This document shows positions 41,841 to 50,412 of a DNA stretch of 64,000 bases, in pieces. The stretch covers positions 1-64,000 of the forward strand of contig JANNRJ010000010.1 of assembly GCA_031401235.1 (NCBI GenBank), written 5' to 3'. The number at the start of each line of letters is the position of its first letter. The stretch's first letter is position 1. The DNA comes from UBA3006 sp031401235. GTDB taxonomy: Bacteria; Actinomycetota; Acidimicrobiia; Acidimicrobiales; Ilumatobacteraceae. The notes beneath the pieces were generated by a model. It did not search any database. It was not told the origin of the DNA and saw only the letters and a list, made by a program, of their open reading frames with translations. Made by a program: the position numbers and the translations under genes.

Positions 41841-43085
41841 ATGACCGATACCACGCATCGCCCCCATGATCCAATCGTTGCGCCTGTTGGCGATTGGCAA
41901 ACCGACTTTGACCATGCCCATCCTTCCTATAACGCCAACATTTACGAGATTTGGGACGAGCTACGTGAACAGTGCCCGGTTGCCCATTCGGATCGCTACG
42001 GGGGAGTGTGGCTGCCCGTACGCCACGCTGATATTTCGGCCATTGCTTACGACACCGAACATTATTCATCCGAAGTAGTAGTGGTGTCCAATGCTCCTCG
42101 TAACGACGATGTTGAATCGCTCGCTCCGATTGGCGGCGCCCCACCGATCACTTCCGACCCACCTTTTCATCACGATGCCCGACGTGTCTTGTTGCCGGCA
42201 TTCAGCCCAAAAGTGATCGACCAATGGGAACCGGAAATTCGTCGGCTTTGTCGCGAGTTGCTTGACAAAGTAGGTGACACGCCAACTTTTGACGCAGCAA
42301 TTGCTTACGCCCAACACATTCCAGTCAATGTCATTGCTCGAATGATTGGTTTACCTCTCGAAGACAGTGATTACTTCCGTGAAACGGTGCACCTAGTGCT
42401 TGAAGCTGTTGGTGCCGAGTTCGGCGAGCGAAAGGAGGGTTTTCAAAAACTCGATGCATACTTGTATCAGCATGTTCAGGATCACATTGCCAACCCCAAG
42501 GACGACCTCATTGGGTTCTTGCTCAATGCCAAAATATACGATCAACCGCTCAGTCCGGCTCATGTCACCGGCACGATTATTTTGCTGCTCGTGGCTGGAA
42601 TTGACACGACATGGAGTGCAATCGGTTCGGCGCTTTGGCATCTCGCCGGCGATGCGGATGACCGCCATCGACTCGTAAACGAACCGGCTCTTATGCCAAC
42701 AGCGATTGAAGAATTTCTTCGGGCGTACGCACCCGTGACCATGGCCAGGATGGTGATCAAAGACACTGAAATCAATGGCTGTCCCGTAAAACGGCTTGAT
42801 GCGGTCCTGTTACCATTTCCAGCCGCCAATCGCGATCCCGATGTATTTGAAAATGCAGATGAAGTACTTATTGATCGACAGGTAAACCGACACGCGGCAT
42901 TCGGTTTGGGGATCCATAGATGTCTCGGATCAAACTTGGCCCGACTCGAATTGCGGATTGCGGTTGAAGAATTCATTGCTCGGTTCCCTGACTTCGAACT
43001 AGCCGATCCGAGCGCCGTCACCTGGAGTCTCGGTCAGGTTCGTGGACCGCGTAAGTTGCCAGTGCGCATCTTGCAGCGCGCCTAA
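41841..43085 (+). CDS. Cytochrome P450
   Basis: 414 residues from ATG 41841 (MTDTTHRPHDPIVAPVGDWQ), CGGAG 6-10 bases upstream. Hallmarks: I-helix LVAGIDTTWSAIG, K-helix ExxR in EEFLRAYAP, and the heme-binding AFGLGIHRCLGSNLARLELR with Cys361 as axial thiolate. Soluble, class I bacterial type, receiving electrons from the adjacent ferredoxin; no reductase gene is in the window. Substrate not readable; the nearby acyl-CoA synthetase suggests a lipid, terpenoid or sterol. Confidence 0.95.
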   Translation: MTDTTHRPHDPIVAPVGDWQTDFDHAHPSYNANIYEIWDELREQCPVAHSDRYGGVWLPVRHADISAIAYDTEHYSSEVVVVSNAPRNDDVESLAPIGGAPPITSDPPFHHDARRVLLPAFSPKVIDQWEPEIRRLCRELLDKVGDTPTFDAAIAYAQHIPVNVIARMIGLPLEDSDYFRETVHLVLEAVGAEFGERKEGFQKLDAYLYQHVQDHIANPKDDLIGFLLNAKIYDQPLSPAHVTGTIILLLVAGIDTTWSAIGSALWHLAGDADDRHRLVNEPALMPTAIEEFLRAYAPVTMARMVIKDTEINGCPVKRLDAVLLPFPAANRDPDVFENADEVLIDRQVNRHAAFGLGIHRCLGSNLARLELRIAVEEFIARFPDFELADPSAVTWSLGQVRGPRKLPVRILQRA

Positions 43086-43088
43086 TTC

Positions 43089-45332
43089 GTGCCATCGGGC
43101 CAAACTCAACGACCATTTGATCTGTCGGGGCTCAACCCCGACCAACAAGATGCGGTAATCCACCCAAGTGGACCGCTATTGATTGTTGCCGGTGCCGGGT
43201 CTGGTAAAACACGAGTACTTACGCAGCGCATCGCCTATCTCATATCGCAAGGTACGCACCCAATGCACATCCTGGCGATCACCTTCACCAACAAGGCCGC
43301 TAAAGAAATGCGTGAGCGAGTCGCCGCCCTAGTCGGTCCTGTTGCAAATCAAATGTGGGTGAGCACATTCCACTCGGCCTGTGTTCGAATTCTTCGCGCA
43401 CAGGCAGATCTCCTTGGGTACCCCAAATCTTTTTCGATTTACGATCAGTCGGATTCGCAACGCTTGATTGGATACGTGATTCGCGACTTGAGACTGGACG
43501 CCAAGCGATTTCCACCACGTGGTGTGCAGGCACGTATCAGCCTATGGAAAAACGAACTTGCCGATCCACGTGACGCCGCAATTGCCCCTGACAGTATTTT
43601 TGACGAAAAATACGCCGAAATCTATCGTGAGTATCAGCGCAGACTTGAGCACGCTGGTGCAATGGATTTTGATGATCTATTGATGAATACAGTTCGGTTG
43701 TTTCGGCTCAATCCGGATGTGTTGAAGTCGTATCAGGAACGTTTTGCGCACATACTTATCGACGAATATCAAGACACCAACATGGCTCAAAACAAGATTG
43801 TGTTGATGTTGGGCGCCGAGCATCACAACGTGTGCGTCGTGGGCGATACCGATCAATCGGTGTATCGCTTTCGTGGCGCAGACTATCGCAACATCATGCA
43901 ATTCGAACACGCATTCCCCGAAGTCACCACCGTGGTATTGGCTCAGAATTACCGTAGTACGCAAACTATTCTTGACGCCGCAAATGCAGTAATCACCAAC
44001 AACATCGAACGTAAGCCAAAGGATCTCTGGACGGACAAGGATTCCGGTAAAAAAATCATTCGATATTTCGCCAACGATGAGTTTGATGAGTCGCAATGGG
44101 TTGTTTCCCGACTGAAGAAAATTCATGACAATGAACACCGCGCCTGGAGCGATTTTGCCGTGTTCTATCGCACAAATGCTCAAAGCCGCGTGCTGGAAGA
44201 GGCTCTTGTTTATGCGGGGATGCCGTACAAAATAATTGCCGGTACTCGTTTCTACGACCGTCGCGAAGTAAAGGATGCAATGGCCTACTTGCGATGTGCA
44301 GCTAATCCACATGATGAAATCAATCTCAAGCGGATCATTAACGTACCCAAGCGCGGTATTGGCGAAACCAGTGTGACCAAACTTGACGCTTATGCCAGCG
44401 ACAACGGTGTGAGTTTCTCGATCGCCATTCGTCGATCAAAAGATGCGGGCGTAAGTGGTAAAGCTGTTCGTGGATTGACTGAATTCGTGAACCTCATCGA
44501 CGAATTGTCAGCCCAACTTGGTCAAGGTCCAGGACCGTTGTTGCAGCACGCCCTTGAAGTAAGTGGGTACATGAAGGAACTCGAAGCCGAAGGCACAATT
44601 GAATCGATTGGCCGTCTAGAAAACGTCTCCGAATTGATTGGCGTAGCAAGTGAATTCACTCAAGTAGATGAATTTCTGGAGCGAGTTGCGCTCGTGTCTG
44701 ATACCGATCAACTCGATTCAGATAACCATGTCACATTGATGACAATGCATGCCGCCAAAGGACTTGAGTTTCCGGTCGTATTTATTGTTGGAATGGAAGA
44801 AGGTATTTTTCCACACAATCGCGCCCTCAACGACATGACCGAACTTGAAGAGGAGCGCCGTCTCGCTTATGTCGGCATCACGCGGGCCCAAGAGCAACTC
44901 ATGGTCAGTCATGCTTGGAGTCGAAATCTCTATGGCAGTTCCCAATACAATCCGCCTTCACGATTTCTTGACGAGATTCCAGTCGAGCTCATTGAACGTG
45001 AGGGAAGCGTTGATTCAGGAATCGACTCGAGTCGCGCCAGTTTTCGCCCTCGGTCCGACCGATCAACACAAAGTTCTTCCAACTCTGAATTCACTGATCG
45101 CGTTGTGGAGGCTGCAATCAGTGCGGGTCGCTCAGGATTATCGGGCCGTGCGCAACCAAGTGAGCACGGCCTCAGGGTCGGCGACGATGTAATTCATCCG
45201 ACGTTTGGCGAAGGAATCATCATCGACATTCGCGGACAAAACGAAAAGGCCGAAGCATCGGTACGTTTCAGTGCGGTAGGCACCAAACATCTCTCGCTGG
45301 CGTGGGCACCGCTGAAAAAAATCCAACGCTGA
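43089..45332 (+). CDS. pcrA: ATP-dependent DNA helicase UvrD/PcrA
   Basis: 747 residues, superfamily 1A helicase for nucleotide-excision and mismatch repair. Motif I VAGAGSGKTRVLTQRIAYL, motif Ia AITFTNKAAKEMRERV, motif II IDEYQDTN, motif III VVGDTDQSVYRFRGADYRN, motif VI ERRLAYVGITRAQEQL. A C-terminal Tudor-like domain (GDDVIHPTFGEGIIIDIRGQ) for RNA polymerase binding is present, a PcrA trait. GTG start 3 bases after the P450 stop, so it may be in the same transcript. The N-terminal residues up to LSGLNPDQQDAV are short. Confidence 0.96.
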   Translation: MPSGQTQRPFDLSGLNPDQQDAVIHPSGPLLIVAGAGSGKTRVLTQRIAYLISQGTHPMHILAITFTNKAAKEMRERVAALVGPVANQMWVSTFHSACVRILRAQADLLGYPKSFSIYDQSDSQRLIGYVIRDLRLDAKRFPPRGVQARISLWKNELADPRDAAIAPDSIFDEKYAEIYREYQRRLEHAGAMDFDDLLMNTVRLFRLNPDVLKSYQERFAHILIDEYQDTNMAQNKIVLMLGAEHHNVCVVGDTDQSVYRFRGADYRNIMQFEHAFPEVTTVVLAQNYRSTQTILDAANAVITNNIERKPKDLWTDKDSGKKIIRYFANDEFDESQWVVSRLKKIHDNEHRAWSDFAVFYRTNAQSRVLEEALVYAGMPYKIIAGTRFYDRREVKDAMAYLRCAANPHDEINLKRIINVPKRGIGETSVTKLDAYASDNGVSFSIAIRRSKDAGVSGKAVRGLTEFVNLIDELSAQLGQGPGPLLQHALEVSGYMKELEAEGTIESIGRLENVSELIGVASEFTQVDEFLERVALVSDTDQLDSDNHVTLMTMHAAKGLEFPVVFIVGMEEGIFPHNRALNDMTELEEERRLAYVGITRAQEQLMVSHAWSRNLYGSSQYNPPSRFLDEIPVELIEREGSVDSGIDSSRASFRPRSDRSTQSSSNSEFTDRVVEAAISAGRSGLSGRAQPSEHGLRVGDDVIHPTFGEGIIIDIRGQNEKAEASVRFSAVGTKHLSLAWAPLKKIQR

Positions 45333-45346
45333 CTCCTGCGGATGAC

Positions 45347-45844
45347 CTACGGTGACGACGATGTAGTTGAGGAACCGCGCATATCAATCAGCAACGTCGT
45401 TCCATTTTCGACGATTGGTCGAACATCGTTGGGAAGTTGCAATTGATTTGCTTCCAATGTGCGACCTTCGCAATCGGTAAAGGTGTGAGTTCTTTCAACT
45501 TGCTCGACTAAGCAAGTTGAATCTCGATCCGCTGGGTAGGCATAATAAACTTGCCAACCCTTGGCCGGTATGTCTCCGATGTGCTCGATGACGATTGATC
45601 TGGTCCCATTTGGGTCTCGCAAGTCTGGATACAGCACTGGTCCATTTTCGGCAATTGTCTGTGCAATATCCGAGACTTTGCCCACAACGAATGTGCGGTC
45701 GTTCGACTGTGTCTGCACTTCGGCGTTGTTGGTGATGTACGCCGCCATAAGCCAGGTGATGCCGAACAAAACGGCAAAAAATACAATTCCGCCAATGATC
45801 GGAATTACGGCGCGTCGGAACGGCGATCGCAAGTTGGGGGACAT
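45347..45844 (-). CDS. Membrane-anchored protein of unknown function with degenerate Rieske-like end
   Basis: 165 residues. One transmembrane helix (about 13-36, VIPIIGGIVFFAVLFGITWL) then an extracytoplasmic domain. The C-terminal part, with two Cys (DSTCLVEQ and FTDCEGRTLEANQLQLPNDV), looks like the end of a Rieske-type fold in which the His/Cys ligands are lost. That resemblance is weak and the function is unknown. Convergent with pcrA, 14 bases apart, with no clear terminator between. Confidence 0.8.
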   Translation of the reverse strand: MSPNLRSPFRRAVIPIIGGIVFFAVLFGITWLMAAYITNNAEVQTQSNDRTFVVGKVSDIAQTIAENGPVLYPDLRDPNGTRSIVIEHIGDIPAKGWQVYYAYPADRDSTCLVEQVERTHTFTDCEGRTLEANQLQLPNDVRPIVENGTTLLIDMRGSSTTSSSP

Positions 45845-45941
45845 CAGTCAAGTGTGGCGCAGACTAGAGCCCAAAGCGCACTCATTGTCGAGTTGGTGCA
45901 GGTGCGGGTAAAGGGCGTAAGGTCATATATTCGTGAATCGT

Positions 45942-46331
45942 ATGTATCGAGTTGTCGTCGCCAAACCAGGTTTGGATGGACACGACCGGGGTGCAAAAAC
46001 CATTACCCGAGCCTTGCGCGACCGCGGCTTCGAAGTTATTTATACGGGCTTACACCAAACACCAGAACAAATTGCCGAAACCGCTTTGCAGGAGGATGTT
46101 GATGCCGTAGGGCTTTCGCTATTGTCGGGCGCCCATCTCACCCTGTTTAAGCGGGTGATGGATGAACTGCGAGCTCGCGACATGGGTGATGTCCTTATTT
46201 TTGGTGGCGGAGTGATTCCAGATGGAGATGCCCGCGAATTGCGCGCCCAGGGTGTCGCCGAAATCTTTGGACCTGGATCGTCATTGCAAGACATTGGTAC
46301 ATGGCTTGAAACAACCCTCGACTCTCGATGA
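45942..46331 (+). CDS. Stand-alone B12-binding subunit of a methylmalonyl-CoA mutase-type enzyme
   Basis: 129 residues from ATG 45942 (MYRVVVAKPGLDGHDRGAKT); GTG 45933 would add three residues but a TATATT hexamer at 45926-45931 would put the transcript start after it. The cobalamin signature DGHDRG (DxHxxG with the axial His), GLSLLSGAH and IFGGGVIPDGDA match the C-terminal domain of methylmalonyl-CoA mutase, here as an independent small subunit. The catalytic large subunit is not in the window. sucC follows, matching flow of methylmalonyl-CoA to succinyl-CoA. Confidence 0.92.
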   Translation: MYRVVVAKPGLDGHDRGAKTITRALRDRGFEVIYTGLHQTPEQIAETALQEDVDAVGLSLLSGAHLTLFKRVMDELRARDMGDVLIFGGGVIPDGDARELRAQGVAEIFGPGSSLQDIGTWLETTLDSR

Positions 46332-46388
46332 CTCAAGATCGTTCATTAGCCTAAATGCGCCGTAGCACCCGAACATAAAGGAAGAAAT

Positions 46389-47534
46389 ATGGATCTATTT
46401 GAATATCAGGGTAAGCAGTACTTTGCCCGATTCAACATTCCGGTCTCGGCTGGCGGAATTGCTACAACTGTTGCCGAAGCAGTAAGTGCCGCAGATCACG
46501 CGCAATATCCGGTCGTTGTGAAAGCCCAGGTACAAGTTGGTGGTCGCGGGAAAGCCGGAGGCATCAAGTTGGCCCTCGATTCCGATGAAGTTCGGCTTCA
46601 TGCCGGAAATATTCTGGGTATGAACATCAAAGGTCATATTGTCAAACGTGTTTGGGTCGAGCACGCATCAGATATTGCCGAAGAGTATTACGCGTCCTTC
46701 ACTCTGGATCGTGCGGCCAAACAACATTTACTAATGCTTTCGGCCCAGGGTGGGGTCGAAATCGAAGAAGTCGCTGCACACGACCCATCTGCCATAGTCC
46801 GGCTACATATAAATCCAATCATCGGCCTGAGCATCGAAACTGCCCGTCGAGCAGCAATCGAAGCAAAGATTTCCGAGCGAGCGTTGGATGGCGTCGCGGA
46901 CATTTTGGTCAAACTGTACGAATGTTTCACCAAAGGTGATTGTGATCTTGCCGAAATCAACCCACTGATATTGAAACCAACTGGCGAGGTTCATGCACTT
47001 GATGCCAAGGTGAGCCTGGACAGCAGTGCGGCATTTCGCCATCCGGAATGGGCAGAGTACATCGCCACTGAAGAACTTGATCCGCGTGAGAAACTTGCCC
47101 GCGAAAAGAAACTTCAATACATCGGTCTTGATGGGACGGTGGGAATAATCGCCAACGGTGCAGGTTTGGCAATGAGCACTCTTGACGTGGTGAATCAAGT
47201 CGGTGGAACTGCAGCAAATTTTCTTGATATTGGTGGTGGCGCAAATGCTGAATTGATGACGGCTGCACTTGAAGTCATCAACTCGGATTCCAATGTACGA
47301 AGCATTTTGATCAATATTTTTGGTGGTATTACTCGAGGTGATGAGGTGGCCAAGGGAATTGTCGAGGCTGTACAGCGCGTACAGTTGCGGGCGCCTATTG
47401 TCATTCGCCTCGATGGCACAAATGCCAGCCAAGGCCATCAGATACTTGTTGACGCTGGAATCCCAGAGTCGCAATTATCGACACGTCCAACGATGCTCGA
47501 AGCGGCACGAGCCGCAGTCGAACTCGCAAGGTAA
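46389..47534 (+). CDS. sucC: Succinate-CoA ligase beta subunit
   Basis: 381 residues. ATP-grasp N-terminal part (MDLFEYQGKQYFARFNIPVS, VKAQVQVGGRGKAGGIKLAL, CDLAEINPLILKPTGEVHAL DAKV) and C-terminal CoA-ligase domain (NGAGLAMSTLDVVNQVGGTA, NIFGGITRGDEVAKGIVEA). It works with SucD in the TCA cycle, interconverting succinyl-CoA and succinate with nucleotide phosphorylation. AAAGGAAG ribosome binding site. Confidence 0.98.
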   Translation: MDLFEYQGKQYFARFNIPVSAGGIATTVAEAVSAADHAQYPVVVKAQVQVGGRGKAGGIKLALDSDEVRLHAGNILGMNIKGHIVKRVWVEHASDIAEEYYASFTLDRAAKQHLLMLSAQGGVEIEEVAAHDPSAIVRLHINPIIGLSIETARRAAIEAKISERALDGVADILVKLYECFTKGDCDLAEINPLILKPTGEVHALDAKVSLDSSAAFRHPEWAEYIATEELDPREKLAREKKLQYIGLDGTVGIIANGAGLAMSTLDVVNQVGGTAANFLDIGGGANAELMTAALEVINSDSNVRSILINIFGGITRGDEVAKGIVEAVQRVQLRAPIVIRLDGTNASQGHQILVDAGIPESQLSTRPTMLEAARAAVELAR

Positions 47535-47560
47535 TACGCCCAGAGTCGAGGACACCAATC

Positions 47561-48460
47561 ATGGCAATCTTTGTTAATCAACAGACCAAGGTGATCGTTC
47601 AAGGCCTCACCGGAGGTCAAGGTCGCTTTCATGGACTGCGAAATCGTGATTACGGTACGCAAGTCGTGGCAGGAGTAACTCCTGGAAAAGCCGGCCAAAG
47701 TGTTGAAGGTATTCCAGTGTTTGATTCCGTCGCCGACGCTGTGGCAGCGACGGGTGCAACGGCATCGTTCATCGCGGTACCTCCGGTGGCGGCACCTGGT
47801 GCGATTATTGAAGCGGCCAAGGCTGGAATCAATTTTGTCGTTTGCATCACTGAGGGCATTCCAGCCCAAGATGAAGCCCGCATTTTTGCCACTCTGCAAC
47901 GCGACTATCCGATGACCCGTTTACTTGGACCAAATTGTCCTGGAATTATTAGTCCAGGTAAGTGCAATATCGGCATCACCGCAGGAGAAATCGCACTACT
48001 CCCATCTGACACGGGTCCGAATGTCGGTATCGTGTCGCGGTCCGGCACGCTCACTTATCAAGCGCTCTATGAGCTCAAACAACAGGGGATTGGTGTGAGT
48101 ACCTGTGTTGGAATTGGAGGCGATCCGGTGCCAGGCACTTCATTTGTTGATTGTCTGGCCCAGTTTCAGGCCGATCCTGAAACGCACGCGATCATGATGA
48201 TTGGCGAAATTGGAGGTTCTGCAGAAGAAGAGGCCGCCGAGTTCATCACTTCGCATGTCACGAAACCGATGAGTGCATACATAGCCGGAGTAACTGCACC
48301 TGCTGGTAAAAAAATGGGTCATGCCGGTGCCATCGTCTCGGGAGGAAGAGGAACTGCGCAAGGCAAAATGGAAGCATTGCGCTTCGCCGGAGTAAAAATC
48401 GGTCTAAATCCAACTGAGGCAGGCGCTCTCATGGCTGAAATTGTGAAGACAATTCGCTAG
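47561..48460 (+). CDS. sucD: Succinate-CoA ligase alpha subunit
   Basis: 299 residues. TKVIVQGLTGGQGRFHGLRN and the phosphohistidine region GHAGAIVSGGRGTAQGKMEA are signatures; CoA-binding Rossmann N-domain and ligase C-domain complete. It starts 26 bases after sucC with GAGGAC as ribosome binding site. Forms the alpha-beta enzyme with SucC. Confidence 0.98.
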   Translation: MAIFVNQQTKVIVQGLTGGQGRFHGLRNRDYGTQVVAGVTPGKAGQSVEGIPVFDSVADAVAATGATASFIAVPPVAAPGAIIEAAKAGINFVVCITEGIPAQDEARIFATLQRDYPMTRLLGPNCPGIISPGKCNIGITAGEIALLPSDTGPNVGIVSRSGTLTYQALYELKQQGIGVSTCVGIGGDPVPGTSFVDCLAQFQADPETHAIMMIGEIGGSAEEEAAEFITSHVTKPMSAYIAGVTAPAGKKMGHAGAIVSGGRGTAQGKMEALRFAGVKIGLNPTEAGALMAEIVKTIR

Positions 48461-48462
48461 CA

Positions 48463-48490
48463 CCACTGACTACCCTTACCAGTGGCTTTT
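48463..48490 (+). terminator. Weak hairpin behind sucD
   Basis: CCACTG (48463-48468) and CAGTGG (48480-48485), loop of 11 bases, followed by CTTTT. Short stem and short T run, so only a possible terminator of sucCD; the next gene starts at 48493. Confidence 0.3.
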
Positions 48491-48492
48491 CA

Positions 48493-50403
48493 ATGAAACA
48501 AACAGGTTCGCTTCCGTATTTACCGAGTCTGGACGGACTGCGTGCAGTCGCTGTTATTTCGGTAATTATCTACCACGCCAATAAGGCGTGGCTGGGTGGG
48601 GGATTTCTTGGTGTCGAAGTTTTCTTTGTCATCAGCGGCTATCTCATCACCACACTGCTAGTCACTGAGTCGACGACTACTGGAAAAATAAGCCTAAAAG
48701 CATTTTGGTGGCGTCGTGCCCGCCGGCTTCTGCCTGCTTTGTGGACACTGTTACTGGCTGTCACAATCTATTGCTCAATATTTGAACGCGACACCCTGGG
48801 CGCATTGCGCGGAGATGTAATCGGTTCACTGGTTTATGGATTCAACTGGTTTCAAATCTGGGTTGGATCGTCATACTTCAGCGCCTTCGGTTTCGTACCA
48901 CTGCGCCATTTGTGGTCGCTTGCCGTGGAGGAGCAGTTTTATTTCGTCTGGCCACTCGTGATGTTGGTTCTGCTAAAAGGTGGGCGACGGTATCTGCATT
49001 TGGTTGGGCTCTTGTTTTTGCTCGGGTCTGTGGCAATCAGTATTTATGTTGCAAACGTCTACCAATCCGGAGTCGCTGGCACGGTTGAACTATCGCCTGA
49101 GCATTATCTCTCACTTGTCGGTCATCCGGTGCTCCGTCTCGACTATCTCTTTCTAGGAACTGTCAGTCGTGCTGGTGGACTTCTAATTGGTGCGGCGCTG
49201 GCCATGTTCTGGCGTCCGTGGGAACGTCAGCATGCGAGACACCCCAACTTGCGCCGCAGTGTCGACGTTGTAGGTCTTGGCGGGATTGCCGCTTTAGCCG
49301 TGATCATGTGGAAGTTTCGCAACGTCATTGAAGGTACCGGAGATGGCGGAAGTCGTGGTTACGACTTGTTGTTCCGTGGTGGATTCCTGATTCTCGGTGT
49401 GGCCAGTATTGCCGTTATCGCCGCGGCGGTGTATCCCGGACAAGGATTTACTCATCGCCTACTCAACCTCGGAATACTACGTTGGGTCGGTCAGCGGTCG
49501 TATGGGCTATATCTCTATCACTGGCCGATATTTCAGTTTTATCGACGTTTTGCCGGCAAGTCACTGGATGCAGTCGAGTTTGGCGGCTTGATGTTGCTGG
49601 CGCTGATCATCACCGCTTTGTCCTATCGGTTTATTGAAATGCCGGTGCGGACGGGAGCATTTTCGGCTTGGTGGCACGACATCCGAAATTCACGACTCGA
49701 TTCCGATCGAGTCCGACGTCGGCGTGTATTCGCATTCGGACTTCTACTAGCAATACTGCCAGTGTTTGCTGTCGTGAGTATGGCCACCGCGGAAGTGAAG
49801 CTCGACGAGATCGCCCAGAGCCTCAAAGACAATGAAACAGTTGTAGTCAATGTGTTGACCTCAACGACTATTACATCGACCACACTGGGCGTCGTTGCCA
49901 CCACCAATCCGGCGGTCACCACCACTGTTCTTGATGGGCAAATAATCGAAATACTCGCCATTGGTGATTCGGTGATGCTTGGTGCAGCCGACATTCTTAC
50001 CAAGCGCGGGATCACCGTAGATGCCGTAAAGAGCAGGGCATTTATCCAAGCCTTGGAAATAGCAAATTTTTTGAAGTCTGTAAATCGGCTCGGGGAAGCT
50101 GTGATAATTCATCTCGGCACGAATAATTATGTGAGTCAAGAGACATTGGATGCGATTATGGTGCCACTTGCTGATGTGCCAATTGTGTTGTTCTTGACGA
50201 CGCATGTGCCAGAAAAGGAATGGCAAGACCCCAATAATGTGTTGATCAATTCGTTGGCCGATGAATTTGGAAACGTGAAGATTCTGGATTGGTATACGAT
50301 CGCCGAGGCTCATCCGGAGTATCTATACCGTGACGAAATTCATCTCAACGAAGTTGGCCAAGATGTATATGCCGATCTCATCATGCAAGCGATCGGACGG
50401 TAA
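48493..50403 (+). CDS. Membrane acyltransferase (OafA/YrhL type) with SGNH-like C-domain
   Basis: 636 residues. The acyltransferase-3 membrane domain (about 1-400, ten helices) begins LPSLDGLRAVAVISVIIYHA and has FFVISGYLIT, WWRRARRLLPALW and HLWSLAVEEQFYFVWP. After an extracytoplasmic Thr-rich linker (TTITSTTLGVVATTNPAVTT), an SGNH hydrolase-like domain (about 490-636) shows AIGDSVMLGAADIL, HLGTNNYVSQ and YRDEIHLNEVGQDVYADL. Such fusions O-acetylate cell-wall sugars, exopolysaccharides or lipids. The target is unknown. Confidence 0.92.
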   Translation: MKQTGSLPYLPSLDGLRAVAVISVIIYHANKAWLGGGFLGVEVFFVISGYLITTLLVTESTTTGKISLKAFWWRRARRLLPALWTLLLAVTIYCSIFERDTLGALRGDVIGSLVYGFNWFQIWVGSSYFSAFGFVPLRHLWSLAVEEQFYFVWPLVMLVLLKGGRRYLHLVGLLFLLGSVAISIYVANVYQSGVAGTVELSPEHYLSLVGHPVLRLDYLFLGTVSRAGGLLIGAALAMFWRPWERQHARHPNLRRSVDVVGLGGIAALAVIMWKFRNVIEGTGDGGSRGYDLLFRGGFLILGVASIAVIAAAVYPGQGFTHRLLNLGILRWVGQRSYGLYLYHWPIFQFYRRFAGKSLDAVEFGGLMLLALIITALSYRFIEMPVRTGAFSAWWHDIRNSRLDSDRVRRRRVFAFGLLLAILPVFAVVSMATAEVKLDEIAQSLKDNETVVVNVLTSTTITSTTLGVVATTNPAVTTTVLDGQIIEILAIGDSVMLGAADILTKRGITVDAVKSRAFIQALEIANFLKSVNRLGEAVIIHLGTNNYVSQETLDAIMVPLADVPIVLFLTTHVPEKEWQDPNNVLINSLADEFGNVKILDWYTIAEAHPEYLYRDEIHLNEVGQDVYADLIMQAIGR

Positions 50404-50406
50404 GGT
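50401..50406 (+). promoter_or_regulatory. TANNNT -10 element before mdh
   Basis: TAAGGT, then TTTTCC, then ATG 50413. The hexamer includes the stop codon of the acyltransferase gene. AAGG could also serve as a weak ribosome binding site for read-through transcripts. Confidence 0.4.
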
Positions 50407-50412
50407 TTTTCC

